Below are positions 7,026-8,434 of a stretch of DNA of 8,434 nt, one piece after another. A model generated the notes under the pieces. That model worked only from the letters and a program-made list of their open reading frames with translations, did no database searches and was not told where the DNA came from. The position numbers and the translations under genes were made by a program. Within the stretch, counting starts at the first letter, position 1. Every line of letters starts with the position of its first letter. The DNA comes from RGIG2206 sp045540915 (GTDB lineage Bacteria > Bacillota > Clostridia > Oscillospirales > Acutalibacteraceae): NCBI GenBank assembly GCA_045540915.1, contig JAZQID010000070.1:1-8434 (forward strand), written 5' to 3'.

Positions 7026-7063
7026 GCCCTCTCCAAAAAGGCTCCCTCTGATGAGGGAGACGG
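7026..7063. repeat. Clipped copy of a GGCTCCCTC-type dispersed repeat
   Basis: The segment reads GCCCTCTCCAAAAAGGCTCC and continues to a hairpin, CTCCCTC (7042-7048), loop TGAT, GAGGGAG (7053-7059). It resembles one end of a hairpin repeat frequently seen between genes of gut Clostridia, where CCTCTCC-A-run-GGCTCCCTC is followed by a second GC-rich hairpin. That second half is missing here, so this copy looks truncated. Only one copy is in the window. Confidence 0.45.
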
Positions 7064-7210
7064 AAAATGAAACATCACCCGCTATGCAGGTGGATATTTG
7101 TTGCGGTTGTCGGGCTGCTGTGCGTGTGAAAATATGTATGTGTTTGCAACGGATTTTCCAATATGTGATATTTTACAAAAGAAAATTCATCTTTTGTGAT
7201 AAATTGCCAA
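7064..7210. other. Intergenic stretch without a recognisable gene
   Basis: The rpsI to small-peptide gap exceeds 400 bases. Outside the terminator, clipped repeat and promoter region I see no convincing gene. A 20-codon ATG frame at 7067-7129 is hydrophobic but unsupported. The right part is AT-rich. It holds an inverted repeat, ACAAAAGA (7175-7182) and TCTTTTGT (7190-7197), and two copies of TGTGATA (7164-7170, 7195-7201) about three helical turns apart. These could be regulator-binding sites for the promoter that follows. Confidence 0.4.
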
Positions 7211-7239
7211 TAGACTAATTGAAATAATTCTGTTATACT
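7211..7239 (+). promoter_or_regulatory. Probable extended -10 promoter of the small peptide operon
   Basis: TAGACT (7211-7216) and TATACT (7234-7239) are 17 bases apart, and the TG of an extended -10 lies at 7231-7232. Transcription would start near 7246, giving a leader of about 60 bases. Confidence 0.55.
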
Positions 7240-7263
7240 GATAATGTATTATATTGTGACTTG

Positions 7264-7285
7264 GTGTATCTGCGTGCAGATGCAC
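7264..7285 (+). promoter_or_regulatory. Palindrome in the 5' leader of the small peptide gene
   Basis: Ten-base arms GTGTATCTGC (7264-7273) and GCAGATGCAC (7276-7285) pair throughout with one T-G pair. As RNA this gives a nine-pair stem with a four-base loop, 14 bases before the ribosome binding site. As DNA it is a dyad just downstream of the predicted start. No U-run follows, so it is not a terminator. It is either an operator or a leader hairpin. Confidence 0.45.
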
Positions 7286-7308
7286 GTGATATTTTTGGAG
7301 GTAAAGTT

Positions 7309-7476
7309 ATGAAACAGTTGTTTGAGACTCCGGTTTTGGAAGTAATCGAATTTGCGCAGGAGGACATCATCCGCACCAGCAACGGTGAGGGCATTGATAC
7401 ACCCACGGAGGGTACAGGCGGCGGCAACAAAGACGGCGACCTCAACCTGCCCATCGATCCCGGCATTGTCAGATAG
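7309..7476 (+). CDS. 55-residue peptide, precursor-like, unknown function
   Basis: I do not recognise a named family with certainty. The start is the ATG at 7309, supported by TTTGGAGG 6-7 bases upstream. An in-frame upstream extension from 7261 would read through that site and is not used. The 55 residues divide in two. The N-terminal half is ordered-looking and amphipathic (MKQLFETPVLEVIEFAQEDI, residues 1-20). The tail is Gly/Thr/Asp-rich (about 23-44) and ends GDLNLPIDPGIVR. There is no signal peptide, no membrane helix and no cysteine. The "K-x-F/Y-E-x-P-x-L-E-V-I" start followed by "ED-I-I-x-T-S" is the style of small uncharacterised proteins in gut Clostridia, some of which look like modified-peptide precursors; that is an impression, not a match. 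It lies 16 bases before a lipoprotein gene that shares its LPID motif, and the two are probably co-transcribed. Confidence 0.75.
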   Translation: MKQLFETPVLEVIEFAQEDIIRTSNGEGIDTPTEGTGGGNKDGDLNLPIDPGIVR

Positions 7477-7492
7477 TGGAGGGTATACATAA

Positions 7493-7906
7493 ATGAAGCG
7501 ATTAATTGCATTGTTGTGTGCGGTTGCACTTTGTTGCTTCTTCTTTGCCGCCTGCAACCAAAAGGATAACAATGATACCGATGGCTCTTCTCAGGGTGCA
7601 TCGTCGCAGGTCGGCGATACTACCGAGAACTTGGGTGAGGCCACCTCGGACAAGGGTACCGAGTCTTCGGGCGGCTCGTCGTCAATGGCGTCGGGCAACT
7701 CGGAGGGAACCGCTTCTTCTAACTCAAGCAACACCCCCTCGGGCAACGGCTCGGTCAGCTCGAACGGATCATCCTCGAGAGTCCCATCGAGTTCCTGGAC
7801 TCAGGCTTCATCAAAGCCTTCCTCGTCGAACGCGACCTCCTCTCAGAAACCGTCCTCGTCTTCTTCAAGCTCGGGCGGAATTGATCTTCCGATCGACTGG
7901 TTCTAA
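7493..7906 (+). CDS. Ser/Gly-rich lipoprotein with a C-terminal LPID motif, unknown function
   Basis: This 137-residue predicted lipoprotein has a basic start (MKR), a hydrophobic core and the lipobox FAAC with Cys21 as the lipidated residue, so it should be anchored on the outer face of the cell membrane. After an Asp/Asn/Gly stretch, residues about 55-127 are nearly all Ser, Gly, Asn, Thr and Pro, a disordered spacer with no fold of its own. The protein ends in GGIDLPIDWF. GGAGGG at 7478-7483 lies 9 bases before the ATG. The gene follows the 55-residue peptide gene by 16 bases and precedes a terminator. The only conserved-looking parts are the lipid anchor and the final ten residues, which suggests a stalk presenting a short C-terminal tag. 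Function is unknown. A simple low-complexity cell-surface lipoprotein without a partner is the null explanation. Confidence 0.85.
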   Translation: MKRLIALLCAVALCCFFFAACNQKDNNDTDGSSQGASSQVGDTTENLGEATSDKGTESSGGSSSMASGNSEGTASSNSSNTPSGNGSVSSNGSSSRVPSSSWTQASSKPSSSNATSSQKPSSSSSSSGGIDLPIDWF

Positions 7907-7916
7907 GAAAGATAAG

Positions 7917-7953
7917 ACCCTGTTTGCAGTTTGTTCTGCCGACAGGGTTTTTT
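7917..7953 (+). terminator. Intrinsic terminator after the lipoprotein gene
   Basis: Outer arms ACCCTGT (7917-7923) and ACAGGGT (7942-7948) and inner arms GCAG (7926-7929) and CTGC (7936-7939) form a stem with a small internal loop. Six T follow the outer arm. It separates the peptide-lipoprotein operon from the polysaccharide gene. Confidence 0.88.
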
Positions 7954-7954
7954 G

Positions 7955-7983
7955 TTGACAAAATGATATTGTTGGTTTATTAT
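7955..7983 (+). promoter_or_regulatory. Sigma-A promoter of the Wzz/CpsC-type gene
   Basis: A perfect TTGACA (7955-7960) and TATTAT (7978-7983) are 17 bases apart. A TATAAT at 7983-7988 is an alternative -10 at poorer spacing. The leader to the ATG is about 50 bases. The -35 begins two bases after the T-run of the preceding terminator. Confidence 0.8.
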
Positions 7984-8041
7984 ATAATAGTATGATTGTG
8001 TGAAGGAAACGCTACATTTTATTAAGATGTGAGGTATTGTT

Positions 8042-8434
8042 ATGGCAACAGAGAACAATCAGGTGAGCATTAACCTTGTTGAAATGCTGACGCGGCTCAA
8101 GCGTTATTGGGCGGTTATTATTCTGTGCGGATTTGTCCTCGGCATAGGGGGCTTTGTATACTCCAACTTCTTCGTAACACCGCAGTACGCCGCAAGCTGC
8201 CGAATGATAGTTACCACCCGTGAGGACGCCAACATCAACGTCACCACCGACCAGTTGACCTCCGCTCAGCAGATGATAAACACATATTCCGAGATATTGC
8301 TCGGCCGCGACTATCTTGAGCAGATAATCGACAACCTTAACCTGAAGATGACCCATCAGCAGTTGAAGGCTAAGATCAGCATTTCTGCTGCGGTGGACAC
8401 GCAGATAATGGAGATCAGCGTGCGCGACACCGAT
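8042..8434 (+). CDS. Wzz/CpsC-family polysaccharide chain-length/co-polymerase protein (partial)
   Basis: The first 131 codons are present and the frame stays open to the window edge. The N-terminus INLVEMLTRLKRYW leads into a membrane helix at about residues 22-42 (WAVIILCGFVLGIGGFVYS), then TPQYAASCRMIVTTR and a helical outside domain (QLTSAQQMINTYSEILLGRDYLEQIIDNLNLKMT). This is the Wzz/YveK/CpsC arrangement, where the protein sets polysaccharide length and, in Gram-positives, activates a partner tyrosine kinase (CpsD/YwqD). GTGAGG with 7-base spacing precedes the ATG. As CpsC-like genes usually open exopolysaccharide or capsule loci, kinase and glycosyltransferase genes are expected beyond the window. 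Family assignment is firm. The missing C-terminus, which would show the second membrane helix and kinase contact, limits finer naming. Confidence 0.9.
   Translation, partial: MATENNQVSINLVEMLTRLKRYWAVIILCGFVLGIGGFVYSNFFVTPQYAASCRMIVTTREDANINVTTDQLTSAQQMINTYSEILLGRDYLEQIIDNLNLKMTHQQLKAKISISAAVDTQIMEISVRDTD

Noticed and set aside
7067..7129. A 20-codon hydrophobic frame beginning MKHHPLCRWIFVAVVGLL
   Set aside because: It overlaps the edge of the clipped repeat and has only a fortuitous purine stretch as ribosome binding site. Very short hydrophobic frames are common by chance.
7493..7906. Ser/Gly-rich tract as a CRISPR or tandem repeat array
   Set aside because: The repetition is at amino-acid level only. 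No fixed-length DNA unit recurs with regular spacing.
7506..7958. Arg/Pro-rich frame overlapping the lipoprotein gene in another phase
   Set aside because: It arises from the Ser-codon-rich tract read out of phase, has no proper start site, and runs through the terminator hairpin.

Overview
The window looks like chromosomal DNA of a gut-type Clostridia, most likely Oscillospirales/Ruminococcaceae. The signs are a SCIFF-peptide maturase tail, an ECF sigma factor paired with a membrane-anchored partner, strong AGGAGG ribosome binding sites, compact hairpin-plus-U-run terminators, and short hairpin repeats of the kind scattered through gut Clostridia. The lineage is inferred from gene content only.

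Layout. (1) Positions 1-2213, plus strand: the C-terminal end of a SCIFF maturase (scfB), an Orn/Lys/Arg decarboxylase-family PLP enzyme one base later, and a HAD phosphatase, closed by a terminator. (2) Positions 2243-3753, plus strand: an ECF-type promoter, an ECF sigma factor and an overlapping single-pass membrane protein that is probably its anti-sigma partner, then a terminator. (3) Positions 3754-5873, mostly minus strand: a repeat-like hairpin, an AT-richer membrane-anchored XRE-family regulator, and a TtcA-type tRNA thiolation enzyme with its own terminator and a clear promoter. (4) Positions 5962-6963, plus strand: the ribosomal protein operon rplM-rpsI with a near-consensus promoter and a strong terminator. 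(5) Positions 6964-7953: a gene-poor stretch with a clipped dispersed repeat, then a promoter, a 5'UTR palindrome and a two-gene operon encoding a 55-residue peptide and a 137-residue Ser/Gly-rich lipoprotein. (6) Positions 7955-8434: a consensus promoter and the start of a Wzz/CpsC-type polysaccharide chain-length protein that runs off the window. It is probably the first gene of an exopolysaccharide or capsule locus.

Most of the window is housekeeping. The least explained part is the small peptide-lipoprotein operon at 7211-7953. Both products carry the motif LPID at or near the C-terminus, on otherwise low-complexity tails, and they sit directly upstream of the polysaccharide gene. This could be an undescribed surface-display, peptide-modification or signalling module, but no function can be assigned from sequence alone.
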